Source of the DNA: DUPU01 sp050952465
Lineage (GTDB): Bacteria; Bacillota; Dehalobacteriia; Dehalobacteriales; Dehalobacteriaceae
Length of the DNA: 64,000 nt
Assembly (NCBI GenBank): GCA_050952465.1
Contig: JBMNKZ010000009.1
Span: forward strand, 62,001 to 126,000
Reading direction: 5' to 3'
The notes under the pieces: model-generated
Database searches by the model: none
What the model was told of the DNA's origin: nothing
What the model saw: only the letters and a program-made list of their open reading frames with translations
In this document: piece after piece, positions 52,432 through 62,411 of the stretch
Numbering within the stretch: the stretch's first letter is position 1
How the letters are laid out: each line of letters begins with the position of its first letter
Translations under genes and position numbers: made by a program

Positions 52432-53418
52432 ATGATGAAGATAGCTTTAATGTGTATGGTTACGGCCTGGCTGATAGGGATTGTTTTGGGCCCTATTTTG
52501 ATTCCCCTGCTTAGGGTTCTTAAATTTGGTCAATTAGTAAGAAGTGATGGACCTAAAGGCCATTTGAAAAAGGCGGGAACCCCTACCATGGGAGGTTTGA
52601 TTTTTATTATTGCCATGGTGGGTGCTTTATTAATTTGGAGCGATTTAAGTATTGAAGTGCTATTGTCCATAGGGATGGTTCTGGGTTTCGGTTTGCTCGG
52701 ATTGCTGGATGACTTGATTAAAGTTGTATTAAAAAGGCCTTTGGGATTAAAAGCTCGCGCCAAAATTTTAGGGCAGTTTTTGTTGGCACTTCTTTTAATT
52801 TATACTTCTGTGAATATCCTAGGCAGAGGTACGGAACTGATTATGCCTCTGACAGGAGAAAAATGGGATTTCGGTGTTTGGTACTATCTGATAGCCCTGG
52901 TTTTGGTGGTAGGTACGACAAATGCTGTGAATTTGACAGATGGTTTAGATGGTTTAGCTGCCGGCTGCACTTTTTTTGTTTGTTTAGGCTATCTGATTAT
53001 CTGCCTTTTGGCTGTAGCAAGACCGCCGGTACTTTCCCTAAATTTTATAGATCTTGCCTTATTTGCTGCAGCTTTATCGGGAGGCTGTTTAGCCTTTCTA
53101 TTTTTCAACCGTTATCCAGCGAAAGTTTTTATGGGAGATACCGGTTCTTTAGCACTAGGGGGTGGTATTGCCTCTTTGGCTATTTTGACAAAGACAGAAT
53201 TAGTATTGCCTATTTTAGGGGGAATATTTGTTATAGAAACCATATCCGTAATGCTTCAGGTGTTAAGTTTCCGTCTGACCGGTCGACGTATTTTCCGCAT
53301 GAGTCCATTGCATCATCATTTTGAATTGTTAGGCTGGCGGGAAACTAGAGTGGTGTATGTTTTTTGGACGCTGGCAGCATTTTTTGTATTTTTGGGATTA
53401 ATACTAGTGACAATATAA
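52432..53418 (+). CDS. mraY: Phospho-MurNAc-pentapeptide transferase
   Basis: 328 residues from ATG 52432. About ten membrane helices and the catalytic signatures are present: GLLGLLDDLIKV, TNAVNLTDGLDGLAAG and MSPLHHHFELLGW. It makes lipid I from UDP-MurNAc-pentapeptide and undecaprenyl phosphate at the inner face of the membrane. Confidence 0.96.
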   Translation: MMKIALMCMVTAWLIGIVLGPILIPLLRVLKFGQLVRSDGPKGHLKKAGTPTMGGLIFIIAMVGALLIWSDLSIEVLLSIGMVLGFGLLGLLDDLIKVVLKRPLGLKARAKILGQFLLALLLIYTSVNILGRGTELIMPLTGEKWDFGVWYYLIALVLVVGTTNAVNLTDGLDGLAAGCTFFVCLGYLIICLLAVARPPVLSLNFIDLALFAAALSGGCLAFLFFNRYPAKVFMGDTGSLALGGGIASLAILTKTELVLPILGGIFVIETISVMLQVLSFRLTGRRIFRMSPLHHHFELLGWRETRVVYVFWTLAAFFVFLGLILVTI

Positions 53419-53471
53419 TTTAGCTTTTTTAGTTGTTCAGAATCGTAAGTGTCATAGCTGGAGGTAAATCC

Positions 53472-54839
53472 ATGTGGGAATGTAGTGTGAAAGATAAAAA
53501 AATTCTTGTCATCGGCGCTGCAAGAAGCGGATGCGCGGTGGCAAGTTTTTTAAGTAAAAAGGGTGCTGTAGTAACCTTAACGGATAGTAAATCTGCGGAA
53601 AAACTTGGTCAGTTGTTAGACGAGTTAAAAGAATATCCCATCAACTTATGTTTGGGTGAGGAACCTATTATTAAGCCAGGTAGTTTCCATTATGCAGTAA
53701 TCAGTCCAGGTGTTCCGTTGAACATTCCGTTGGTTAAAAAAATTCGCCAGGCTCAGATTCCTTTGACAGGAGAAATGGAAATAGCTTATCAGTATGCTAA
53801 AGTACCCATGGTAGCTATTACTGGAACAAACGGGAAAACTACCACCTCATCCTTATTAGGCCAAATTTTTTCTGATGCTGGAGTGCCCGCCTTTGTAGGA
53901 GGGAATATTGGTATACCTTTAGTTACTGCGGTAGAAAATCTGACTCAGGGGTACGTGATTGTCGCGGAAGTATCCAGTTTTCAGCTGGAAACCATAGAAA
54001 ACTTTCATCCTAAGGTAGCGATGATATTGAATATTACTCCGGATCATTTAGATCGGCATAAGACCATGAAGGGATACACGGAGGCGAAAGCCCGCATTTT
54101 TGAAAATCAAAATAAGGAAGATTTCACTATTCTTAATTATGACGATCCCCGGGTGCGGAAATTGGCTGATAAATCTCCTGGCCAAGTCGTTTTTTTCAGT
54201 CAAAAAACTGAGCTTTCCCGGGGAATTTTTCTGAAAAATGACATAATAACTGTTAAAGTGGAAGCTGATAGTTTTAATGTTGTTAATGTTCATGACATAT
54301 ATATAAAAGGCAAGCATAATTTAGAAAATGCTTTAGCAGCTACAGCAGCAGCTATTTGTTTGGGTGTTCCTCCGCAAAAAATTGGTTCCACCCTAAAATC
54401 TTTTCCTGGGGTACCCCATCGACTGGAATTTGTGCGGAAAGTGCGGGACGTATCTTATATTAATGACTCCAAGGGCACCAATCCTGATTCTACAATAAAA
54501 GCTCTGGAAGCTTATAATCAACCAATTATTTTAATAGCCGGGGGTAAAAACAAAGGAAGTGATTTTACTAAGCTAGCGAAAATAATTAAAAGTAAGGTTA
54601 GTTCTTTAATACTTGTGGGTGAAGCTGCTCCTGTTATTCAGGAAGCAGTGGCAGCTCAAGGTTTTACCTCGATATATCAGGCAGAGGGTTTCCCGGAAAC
54701 GGTGACTCTCGCGCAAAAGATTTCTCGGCCTGGGGATGTGGTGCTTTTATCTCCCGCTTGCGCTAGTTGGGATATGTTTAATAATTATGAGGAGCGAGGA
54801 GATTTATTTAAGAAACTGGTAAATGAAATTAGGGGGTAG
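53472..54839 (+). CDS. murD: UDP-MurNAc-L-Ala:D-Glu ligase
   Basis: 455 residues from ATG 53472 behind GGAGG; an ORF start at 53433 has no site. It has the N-terminal Rossmann part (ILVIGAARSGCAVASFL), ATP loop AITGTNGKTTTSSLLG, ILNITPDHLDRH and YINDSKGTNPDST. It adds D-glutamate in the cytoplasmic steps of peptidoglycan synthesis. Confidence 0.96.
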   Translation: MWECSVKDKKILVIGAARSGCAVASFLSKKGAVVTLTDSKSAEKLGQLLDELKEYPINLCLGEEPIIKPGSFHYAVISPGVPLNIPLVKKIRQAQIPLTGEMEIAYQYAKVPMVAITGTNGKTTTSSLLGQIFSDAGVPAFVGGNIGIPLVTAVENLTQGYVIVAEVSSFQLETIENFHPKVAMILNITPDHLDRHKTMKGYTEAKARIFENQNKEDFTILNYDDPRVRKLADKSPGQVVFFSQKTELSRGIFLKNDIITVKVEADSFNVVNVHDIYIKGKHNLENALAATAAAICLGVPPQKIGSTLKSFPGVPHRLEFVRKVRDVSYINDSKGTNPDSTIKALEAYNQPIILIAGGKNKGSDFTKLAKIIKSKVSSLILVGEAAPVIQEAVAAQGFTSIYQAEGFPETVTLAQKISRPGDVVLLSPACASWDMFNNYEERGDLFKKLVNEIRG

Positions 54840-54844
54840 GAAGT

Positions 54845-55951
54845 ATGGAATTAAAGAAAAATTCTCCTGACTTTATGATTTTTCTTTCGGTACTTTTGCT
54901 TTTGGGTATCGGTATTATCATGGTCTTTAGTTCCAGTCAATACGCCTCCTATTATCAATATAAAGACTCATTCCATTATTTAAGGCGCCAGTTTTTTAAT
55001 GTCTTGGTAGGTGTTGGTGCCATGATCTTTGTCATGAAGTTAAATTATCATAAGTTGAAGGTTTTTGCTAAACCGGCTTTAATTATTTCCTTTGTCCTTT
55101 TAGGAGTGCTGCTGATAGACGGGATCGGCATTGAACGTAAAGGTTCTACCCGTTGGTTGGGTATTGGTTCAATGCAGGTTCAGCCTTCTGAGCTGATCAA
55201 GGTAACCATGGTCATGTATATGGCTTTGTTTTTAAGCGAGAGGCAGCATTTAATGAAATCTTTTCGAAAGGGTTTTCTACCCCCTTTAGGGATTATGGGG
55301 GCAGCTTGCGCTTTGATTATGTTGCAGCCGGATTTGGGTACCGCGATGACATTGGCTGGAACTACTGTTGTCATGCTTTGGTCGGCGGGAGCTAAAAAGA
55401 CACATTTAGCTTTACTGGTTATCTCCGGTGTCACTTTGGTTTTGCTGGCGATTTTCCTAGAACCTTACCGGATGGAGCGTTTTATTGCTTTTTTAGATCC
55501 GTGGCAGGACCCCTTGGACACAGGATTTCAAACCATTCAGTCCTTACTCGCCATTGGCTCTGGGGGACTTGCCGGGGTAGGTTTGGGTTATGGCCGGGCT
55601 AAAATGTTTTATTTGCCGGAAAGACATACAGACTTTATTTTTGCCAACCTGTGTGAAGAATTGGGCTTTATCGGGGGTGCAATGGTTATTATTTTGTTTT
55701 TGCTCTTTGTGTGGAGAGGGTTAAAGGTGGCGGTATCTTTTACGGAATCATTTGGGAGTTTACTGGCCATTGGCATTACCTCTATGGTAGGAATTCAGGC
55801 CATTATTAATTTGGGTGTGGTCACCGGTTCCTTGCCTGTGACGGGAATTACCCTTCCTTTTATCAGTTATGGGGGTTCCTCCCTTTTATTTTCTCTGGCT
55901 GGGATTGGTCTTCTCCTAAATGTATCCCGGTATGCAGGATTGGATAGGTGA
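54845..55951 (+). CDS. ftsW: SEDS glycosyltransferase FtsW/SpoVE
   Basis: 368 residues from ATG 54845 behind GGGGGTAGG, six bases after murD. It is polytopic with SEDS signatures (STRWLGIGSMQVQPSELIKV in pieces: RWLGIGSMQVQPSELIKV; MLQPDLGTAM; TGITLPFISYGGSSLL). It polymerises glycan with the PBP above. In spore formers this position is often occupied by spoVE; the two cannot be told apart here. Confidence 0.93.
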   Translation: MELKKNSPDFMIFLSVLLLLGIGIIMVFSSSQYASYYQYKDSFHYLRRQFFNVLVGVGAMIFVMKLNYHKLKVFAKPALIISFVLLGVLLIDGIGIERKGSTRWLGIGSMQVQPSELIKVTMVMYMALFLSERQHLMKSFRKGFLPPLGIMGAACALIMLQPDLGTAMTLAGTTVVMLWSAGAKKTHLALLVISGVTLVLLAIFLEPYRMERFIAFLDPWQDPLDTGFQTIQSLLAIGSGGLAGVGLGYGRAKMFYLPERHTDFIFANLCEELGFIGGAMVIILFLLFVWRGLKVAVSFTESFGSLLAIGITSMVGIQAIINLGVVTGSLPVTGITLPFISYGGSSLLFSLAGIGLLLNVSRYAGLDR

Positions 55952-55956
55952 GTTAG

Positions 55957-57072
55957 ATGCGGATGATTATTACGGGCGGTGGGACAGGAGGACATATTTA
56001 TCCTGCCTTAGCCATTGCCCAAGGATTACTAAAGAAAGTTCCCGGTACGGATATACTGTATGTAGGCACGACAAAAGGCTTAGAAGCTGACATTGTACCC
56101 AAATCAGGACTTCCTTTTCGGACCATCGATGTGGAGGGTTTATCCCGGCCCATATCTCATCGTACATTCATCAGCCTGTTAAAGGCTGCCAAAGGAAGCC
56201 TTGGAGGCATGAGCATTTTACGTTCCTTTAAACCTCATGTGGTGGTCGGTACCGGAGGCTATGTATGCGGTCCTTTAGTATTAGCTGCCGCAGTACTTGG
56301 TATTCCTACTTTGATACATGAACAAAACGCTTTTCCGGGACTTACAAATCGGATTTTATCCCGCTTTACGAAACAGGTTTGTGTAACTTTTGAGGATTCC
56401 ATTAAATATTTTCCCCGGCAAAGAAACATTAGTTTAACCGGACTCCCGGTACGGGAAGAAATTCTCATGGCTGAACGGCCAGCCAGTTTAAAAAATCTCG
56501 GATTAGCAGAAGATAAGCTTACGGTGGTAATTACCGGGGGAAGCCGGGGTGCCAGGAGCCTTAATTATGCCATGGGGGAAGTGTATCGAGAGTATCATAC
56601 AAAAGAAAATGTACAGTTTTATCATATTACAGGTCAAACCGGATACAAAGAAAGTTTATCTTATTTTGAAGAAAATAAAATTGATATTCAAAAAAATCCT
56701 CGCATAAAGATCGTTCCTTATCTTTACGAGATGGAAGATGCTCTGGCGGCTGCCGATCTGATTATTGGACGAGCCGGTGCCTCTTTTCTATCTGAAATTA
56801 TGGTTAGAGGGATTCCCTCCATCCTAATACCTTATCCTTTTGCCGCTGGAAATCATCAAGAACATAATGCCCGGGCCATGGAAAAACGGGGTGCGGCCCA
56901 AGTGGTTTTGGATCAAGATTTAAAGGGAGGGAAATTATTGGCGGTTTTGGGGACAATAATAAATAATACTTTATTGCTTAAGCAAATGGGAAAAGCAGCT
57001 AAAGAGATGGGAAAAGAGAATGCCCTGGATGATATTATCAAAACTATCGTGGGAATAAGTAAAGCTAGGTAA
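55957..57072 (+). CDS. murG: Lipid II-forming GlcNAc transferase
   Basis: 371 residues from ATG 55957 behind AGGTGAG, only six bases after ftsW. Motifs are the N-terminal GGGTGGHIYPALAIA, HEQNAFPGLTNR, VVITGGSRGARSLN and GRAGASFLSEI. It is membrane-associated and transfers GlcNAc from UDP-GlcNAc to lipid I. Confidence 0.96.
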   Translation: MRMIITGGGTGGHIYPALAIAQGLLKKVPGTDILYVGTTKGLEADIVPKSGLPFRTIDVEGLSRPISHRTFISLLKAAKGSLGGMSILRSFKPHVVVGTGGYVCGPLVLAAAVLGIPTLIHEQNAFPGLTNRILSRFTKQVCVTFEDSIKYFPRQRNISLTGLPVREEILMAERPASLKNLGLAEDKLTVVITGGSRGARSLNYAMGEVYREYHTKENVQFYHITGQTGYKESLSYFEENKIDIQKNPRIKIVPYLYEMEDALAAADLIIGRAGASFLSEIMVRGIPSILIPYPFAAGNHQEHNARAMEKRGAAQVVLDQDLKGGKLLAVLGTIINNTLLLKQMGKAAKEMGKENALDDIIKTIVGISKAR

Positions 57073-57172
57073 AGATAGTCGCAAGGTCACATCTTTATCT
57101 TCCCGGCATATGATAATTGTATGTTACGGGAATTTTTTACTTGTTCCTGCGTCTCTGGAAGGAGATGACTGA

Positions 57173-58573
57173 ATGACTTTGACAAAAACACCCATCCATT
57201 TTATTGGAATTGGGGGAGCCGGAATGAGCGGGATTGCCAAAATATTGCTACAGTTAGGCGCAAAAATTTCCGGATCGGATATGAAAGAATCTGAGACTAC
57301 GATTAGGTTGCAGGAAATGGGGGCAAAGATTTATCTTGGTCATGATGCTCGAAATATTGGAGCAGATATAGGTACAGTGGTCTATTCATCGGCTATTCCC
57401 CAAGATAATGTGGAAATGGTGGCAGCAAAAAGCCGGGGTATAGAAGTTTTAGCCCGGGCTGAAATGCTGGCCAGATTAATGGCCCGTCAGGAAAGTATTG
57501 CCGTGGCAGGAGCCCATGGCAAAACTACTACTACTGCTATGATTTCTTTAATGTTGGAAATAAATAAGATGGATCCGACTATCATTATTGGCGGTGACTT
57601 AAGACAAATCGGAAGCAATGCCAAATTAGGCACAGGAAGATATTTAGTGGCGGAAGCTGACGAAAGCGATGGATCCTTCTTAAAGCTTTTCCCCAAAATA
57701 GCGGTGATTACAAATATTGAAAATGATCATCTGGATTATTATCGCTCCGTAAAAAACATTGTCAATGCCTTTGTTCGGTTTGTGGAGCAGATTCCAAAGG
57801 ATGGCTTTGTCGTGATTTGTCTAGACAATAAAGAACTGTCCAAAATCAAAAATACTGTTAAGGCTAACTATGTAACCTATGCCATTAACGGTGAAGAAGC
57901 AGATTATACTGCCAAAAATTTTTCTTTTAGGGGTACCAATTCTTCATGTGAGGTTTTCTACCGTAAAGAAAAAGTGGGAATTTTGGAACTTAATGTGCCC
58001 GGTAAACATAATATATCAAATGCACTAGCAGCTATTGCCACCGGGATGGAATTAGGGCTGTCTTTCCCCCAGGCCGCGGCGGGATTAAAAGAATTCACTG
58101 GGACCAAAAGACGCTTTGAACTAATCGATCGGGTTGACGGCATCACTATTTTTGATGATTATGCCCATCATCCTACGGAACTAAGGGCAACACTAAGTGC
58201 GGCCAAAACTGCGGGGTATCAAAGGATTATCGCCATTTTTCAGCCCCACCGCTATACCAGAACCAAGCTTTTGCAATTTGAATTTGGGGATTCCTTTTCT
58301 GATGCCGATATAGTTGTAATAAATGAAATATATAGTGCGTCGGAAAAACCGATTCCTGGAGTTTCTGCCCAACTGATTATTAATGCCATCAAAAACTCAG
58401 ATCATGAAAAAGAGGTGGTATACTGCCCAACGGAAGATGATATTATTGAATATTTGCGCCGGGAAGGGCGGCCGGGGGATTTGGTGATTACTTTGGGTGC
58501 GGGTAATATTCGGCAGGCCGGAGTTCGCTATGCCCGGGAATATCGTTTATTAACAGAGGGAAAGGAACTGTAG
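57173..58573 (+). CDS. murC: UDP-MurNAc:L-Ala ligase
   Basis: 466 residues from ATG 57173 behind GGAAGGAGATGA. It has FIGIGGAGMSGIAKI, the ATP loop AGAHGKTTTTAMIS, EADESDGSF, DDYAHHPTELRATL and PHRYTRTK. It adds the first amino acid to UDP-MurNAc. murB, which often follows murC in Firmicutes, is absent; murA comes next. Confidence 0.96.
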   Translation: MTLTKTPIHFIGIGGAGMSGIAKILLQLGAKISGSDMKESETTIRLQEMGAKIYLGHDARNIGADIGTVVYSSAIPQDNVEMVAAKSRGIEVLARAEMLARLMARQESIAVAGAHGKTTTTAMISLMLEINKMDPTIIIGGDLRQIGSNAKLGTGRYLVAEADESDGSFLKLFPKIAVITNIENDHLDYYRSVKNIVNAFVRFVEQIPKDGFVVICLDNKELSKIKNTVKANYVTYAINGEEADYTAKNFSFRGTNSSCEVFYRKEKVGILELNVPGKHNISNALAAIATGMELGLSFPQAAAGLKEFTGTKRRFELIDRVDGITIFDDYAHHPTELRATLSAAKTAGYQRIIAIFQPHRYTRTKLLQFEFGDSFSDADIVVINEIYSASEKPIPGVSAQLIINAIKNSDHEKEVVYCPTEDDIIEYLRREGRPGDLVITLGAGNIRQAGVRYAREYRLLTEGKEL

Positions 58574-58590
58574 AGGAAGATAATAATCTG

Positions 58591-58680
58591 CAATTGTCAT
58601 CCTGAAGGAGGAAGGACTAAAGGATCTTAGATCCTTCGCTAGCTCAGGATGACTGGAATGATTCCAGAATGACACAATTG
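58591..58680 (+). repeat. Nested palindromic repeat between murC and murA
   Basis: GTCATCCTGA (58596-58605) is inverted as TCAGGATGAC (58644-58653). Inside it AAGGATCT and AGATCCTT (58620-58636) form a second stem. CAATTG at 58591 recurs at the far end (58675-58680), and GGAATGATTCC adds a small hairpin. Such GTCATCCTGA...TCAGGATGAC elements are familiar as dispersed REP/MITE-like repeats in bacteria. Confidence 0.7.
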
Positions 58681-58716
58681 AACTAAACTATTAGAATCAA
58701 GAAAATAAAAAGATAG

Positions 58717-60057
58717 ATGAGACAGGAAGCACAAAGGGAGACGAAGGTAACCGACGGGGGTGCAGCAAATTTGGAGAGGTATGTCATCACAGGGGGAACC
58801 CGGTTACATGGCGTTATTGAAGTTTGTGGGGCAAAGAATGCGGTTTTGCCAATTTTGGCCGCGACTATTTTAACCCCGGAGACCTGTATTATTCATAATG
58901 TTCCTGGATTGCAGGATGTTTTGTTAATGGTTGAAGTTTTAGAATCTCTTGGGGCTAAGGTTGAATGGGAAGGGAAAACATTAATTATTAATGCATCTGT
59001 AATCGATCCTAGTCAGGTTCCGGAAGTAATTATGAAAAAAATGCGCGCCTCGAATCTAGTGATTGGCCCCTTATTAAGCAGATTTAATTATGCCCGGGTG
59101 CCATTTCCCGGGGGATGTGCCATTGGATCCAGGCCCATGGATTATCATATTAAAGGGCTGAGACAACTGGGGGCGGAAATTGATGATAGATTTGGATACA
59201 TTGAAGCCCATGCAGCCACCAAACTCTTAGGAGGGGAAGTCTATTTTGATTTTCCCAGTGTCGGGGCGACAGAGAATATTATGATGGCTGCGGTACTTGC
59301 TTCGGGAGTAACGGTGATTAGAAATGCCGCCCGGGAGCCAGAAATTGTTGATTTGGCGAATTTCCTAAATAGCATGGGGGCCAAAGTTTCGGGAGCAGGG
59401 AGCGATACTATTCAGATTTGCGGAGTGGAAAGACTCTTTGGTGTAGAGCATCGGGTGATTCCTGATCGGATTGTGGCCGGTACATATATGTTGGCGGCAG
59501 CCATTACTAATGGAGATATTATTATTAAGAATGCTGTGGTAGAGCATTTGGAGCCTTTGATTGCAAAACTCAGGGCGGCGGGGATAAGTGTCCAGAAAAA
59601 TGGAAAAGGTATGCGGGTGAAAGGCTGTCCCCGGTACAGGGCGGTAGATATTAAAACCCTGCCTTATCCGGGATTTCCTACGGATATTCAGCCCCAGATG
59701 ATGGCTTTAATGTCCTTGGCTCACGGCACATCTATAATTTTAGAAAATATTTTTGAAAATCGGTTTAAGCATGCCGATGAATTAAGGAGAATGGGTGCGT
59801 CTATCACGGTGGAGGGCAGAGTCGCTGTAGTTAAGGGAGTGAAAAGGCTTACAGGAACCGATGTAGAGGCCACTGATTTACGAGCCGGCGCAGCATTGGT
59901 TTTAGCGGGATTGGCTGCGGAGGGAGTTACGGTAATTCATAATATAGGGCATATCGACAGAGGGTATCACAGACTAGAGGAAAAATATGCTCTATTAGGG
60001 GCAAATATCAAGAGAGAGAAAATAAGAGTGGGCGATGAAGTTGCCTCATGGTTATAA
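58717..60057 (+). CDS. murA: UDP-GlcNAc 1-carboxyvinyltransferase
   Basis: 446 residues from ATG 58717. TTG 58771, with GGGGG ten bases upstream, would give MERYVITGG, the usual MurA start, and may be the true one. It has GAKNAVLPILAATIL, FPGGCAIGSRPMDYH with the active-site Cys that fosfomycin alkylates, GATENIMMAA and FPTDIQPQMMAL. It performs the first committed step of peptidoglycan synthesis. Confidence 0.95.
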   Translation: MRQEAQRETKVTDGGAANLERYVITGGTRLHGVIEVCGAKNAVLPILAATILTPETCIIHNVPGLQDVLLMVEVLESLGAKVEWEGKTLIINASVIDPSQVPEVIMKKMRASNLVIGPLLSRFNYARVPFPGGCAIGSRPMDYHIKGLRQLGAEIDDRFGYIEAHAATKLLGGEVYFDFPSVGATENIMMAAVLASGVTVIRNAAREPEIVDLANFLNSMGAKVSGAGSDTIQICGVERLFGVEHRVIPDRIVAGTYMLAAAITNGDIIIKNAVVEHLEPLIAKLRAAGISVQKNGKGMRVKGCPRYRAVDIKTLPYPGFPTDIQPQMMALMSLAHGTSIILENIFENRFKHADELRRMGASITVEGRVAVVKGVKRLTGTDVEATDLRAGAALVLAGLAAEGVTVIHNIGHIDRGYHRLEEKYALLGANIKREKIRVGDEVASWL

Positions 60058-60059
60058 TT

Positions 60060-60083
60060 AAGCACACAAGGTGCTTTTTTTTT
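60060..60083 (+). terminator. Terminator after murA
   Basis: AAGCAC (60060-60065) pairs with GTGCTT (60071-60076) around ACAAG, and a T-run of nine overlaps the end of the stem. Confidence 0.85.
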
Positions 60084-60180
60084 AGTACATTTGAGGACAA
60101 GATGAGGGAAATGATGTTATAATGTATTTGGTTAAGGTTCTCCAAAAAGTTCAAATACTTGCTTTAACTGGGGTGATATT

Positions 60181-60945
60181 GTGCAGGTACGAGGAGCGAG
60201 GTATGTGAGGAGGAGAAAAAAACCGGGTAGTATTAAATGGCTGTTAAAAATCTTAACTTTGCTTCTTGTCTTATTTTCGGCTTATTCTTTTATCCATTCA
60301 GACTTTTTTGCGGTAGCGTCAATTAAAGTAAGCGGGACAAAGTTAGTTTCTCAGACGGAAATTGTGGCTCTGTCCGGTTTGGCCAAAGGAGAAAATATTT
60401 TTAAAATAGATCCGGATGAGGCGGAAAAAAAGATTGGTATGCATGCCATGGTGGCAAGTACAAAAGTAGAAAAACGTATGCCCCGGGCCATTGAAATAAT
60501 TGTGGAAGAAAAGGTTCCGGTGGCTTTGATTCCCATTGCCGGAGGACTGCTCCAAATTGATGGGGAGGGGTTTGTTTTAAGAAAGGAAAATCAGCTCAGT
60601 AAGGAGTCTTTGCCTATTATTACCGGTCTTAATCTTCCTGAAACATTTTCCATTGGGGAGAAAATTAATTCGGAGAATTTAACGATGGGCTTGAAAATGG
60701 TTTCTCAGATGGATGAAGCAGCCAAAAAGGAAATCGCAGAAATAAACGTTTCTGACCCCCAAAGATTAAGAGCTTTTACAATACAAGGAGCAGAAATCCG
60801 TTTAGGTAATGCTGATGGTTTTCAGGAAAAGTTCTCCAAATTCCTTCAAGTGATGAAAGAAGAGCAGAAATTAGATCGATTAGATAATATTGAGTATATT
60901 GATGTAAGTTTTAGCGGAAGACCGGTGGTATTCTATCGCAAATAG
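60181..60945 (+). CDS. ftsQ: Cell division protein FtsQ/DivIB
   Basis: 254 residues from GTG 60181 behind GGGGTGAT. It has a basic N-terminus (RYVRRRKKPGS), one helix (LLKILTLLLVLFSAYSFI), then a POTRA domain (VASIKVSGTKLVSQTEIVAL, KVEKRMPRAIEIIVEEKVPV) and the FtsQ C-terminal part. It links FtsL/DivIC to the rest of the divisome. Confidence 0.92.
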   Translation: MQVRGARYVRRRKKPGSIKWLLKILTLLLVLFSAYSFIHSDFFAVASIKVSGTKLVSQTEIVALSGLAKGENIFKIDPDEAEKKIGMHAMVASTKVEKRMPRAIEIIVEEKVPVALIPIAGGLLQIDGEGFVLRKENQLSKESLPIITGLNLPETFSIGEKINSENLTMGLKMVSQMDEAAKKEIAEINVSDPQRLRAFTIQGAEIRLGNADGFQEKFSKFLQVMKEEQKLDRLDNIEYIDVSFSGRPVVFYRK

Positions 60946-61145
60946 CAATCTTCGAGAATATTCGATAATTATTTTCAAATAAAATAAAGTGTGTTTAGCA
61001 GGGAAATCAGAATTGATGTGGAACTTTACAGTTTAATTGATTTTCTATTTTAATCAATTCCTTGGTCATTAAATGGAAATACGGGAAAACATGTAGTCAG
61101 GTTTTTCAATAAATTTGATGATAATCGTACCGAGGGGGTGCGAAC

Positions 61146-62381
61146 TTGGGCATACATAATATTACTGTAGGTTTGGATATTGGAACCACTAAGACCGTAG
61201 TTTTAGTGGCGGAAATAAATAGCAACGATAATTTTTCGATTATCGGTGTAGGAGAGCAACTGACTCAGGGGGTTAAAAAAGGCGGAATTGTAGATCTAGA
61301 AGCTGTTACTAAATGTATTAATCAAGCTCTGGAAAAGGCGGAGCAAATGAGCGGCTGCCATGTGCAGAATGTTTATTTGGCGGTGAGCGGAGCGCATCTA
61401 TCTTCCATGAATAATAAAGGTGTGGTCGCTATTACCAACAAGAACAGGGAAATCTCCGTTGATGATGTGGACAGGGTGTTACAGGCTGCAAAAGTAGTGC
61501 CTTTACCCCAAGATCAGAAAATAATACATATTCATCCTCGTCAGTACACCATAGATGGCAATGATGGCATAATTGATCCCATTGGCATGGCTGGTACCAG
61601 ATTGGAGGCCGAAATCAATATGGTAACGGCATCCAGTAATGCTCTCACGAATTTATTAAGATGTGTGCATAAATCCGGCCTTTTAGAGGAAGAATTTGTA
61701 CCTGCGCCTTTAGCATCGGCTGAGGCGGTACTTTTTCCGGCGGAACGGGAATTAGGTTGTCTGGTGGTGGATATTGGGGGTGGAACTACGGAATGTGCTA
61801 TCTTTGATCAGGGACGATTGTGGTTTACCAGTGTTCTACCTGTGGGAGGCAATTTAATAACTAATGATATTGCCATCGGGCTACGAATTCCTGTAGAGGT
61901 AGCTGAAGTTATCAAAATTGAACATGGCTGCGTGCTATCTGGTTTAATGCCGGATAATGAAACGTTTGTTGTTCCTGATATGGTAGGCAGGGATACGAAG
62001 AAGGTTTCTAAGAAAATGCTGGCCAGCATTATTGAACCACGAATGAGAGAGATTCTCTCTTTAATAAAAAATGAACTTAAAAGATCCGGTTACCGGGGAG
62101 TTTTACCCGGTGGTATGATTATTACCGGCGGCGTGGCACAATTGAACGGGCTGATGGAATTGGCTGCAGAGGAGATGGATTTACCTATCCGAATAGGTTA
62201 TCCGGACAAGATTAACGGAGTAAGTGAAACTGTTCGGAGTTCAGCTTATGCTACTGCGGCGGGACTGGTTTTATATGGAGTAAAAAACCTAGCTTATGCG
62301 CAGGCTGCACCTACCGGAGAACGTTTTTTTGGTGGAATCGTCAGTAAAGTTAAACACCTATTTCAGGATTTTTTCGCATAA
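61146..62381 (+). CDS. ftsA: Cell division ATPase FtsA
   Basis: 411 residues from TTG 61146 behind GAGGGGGTG. It has the actin-like nucleotide motifs (VGLDIGTTKTVVLVAE, VVDIGGGTTECAIF, GMIITGGVAQLNGL) and a C-terminal amphipathic tail (VKHLFQDFFA) for membrane binding. It tethers FtsZ to the membrane. The 200-base spacer before it holds an AT-rich hairpin (61035-61059) but no clear promoter. Confidence 0.95.
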   Translation: MGIHNITVGLDIGTTKTVVLVAEINSNDNFSIIGVGEQLTQGVKKGGIVDLEAVTKCINQALEKAEQMSGCHVQNVYLAVSGAHLSSMNNKGVVAITNKNREISVDDVDRVLQAAKVVPLPQDQKIIHIHPRQYTIDGNDGIIDPIGMAGTRLEAEINMVTASSNALTNLLRCVHKSGLLEEEFVPAPLASAEAVLFPAERELGCLVVDIGGGTTECAIFDQGRLWFTSVLPVGGNLITNDIAIGLRIPVEVAEVIKIEHGCVLSGLMPDNETFVVPDMVGRDTKKVSKKMLASIIEPRMREILSLIKNELKRSGYRGVLPGGMIITGGVAQLNGLMELAAEEMDLPIRIGYPDKINGVSETVRSSAYATAAGLVLYGVKNLAYAQAAPTGERFFGGIVSKVKHLFQDFFA

Positions 62382-62411
62382 GAAAAGTGATTAAGCTAAG
62401 GAGGATTTTAA

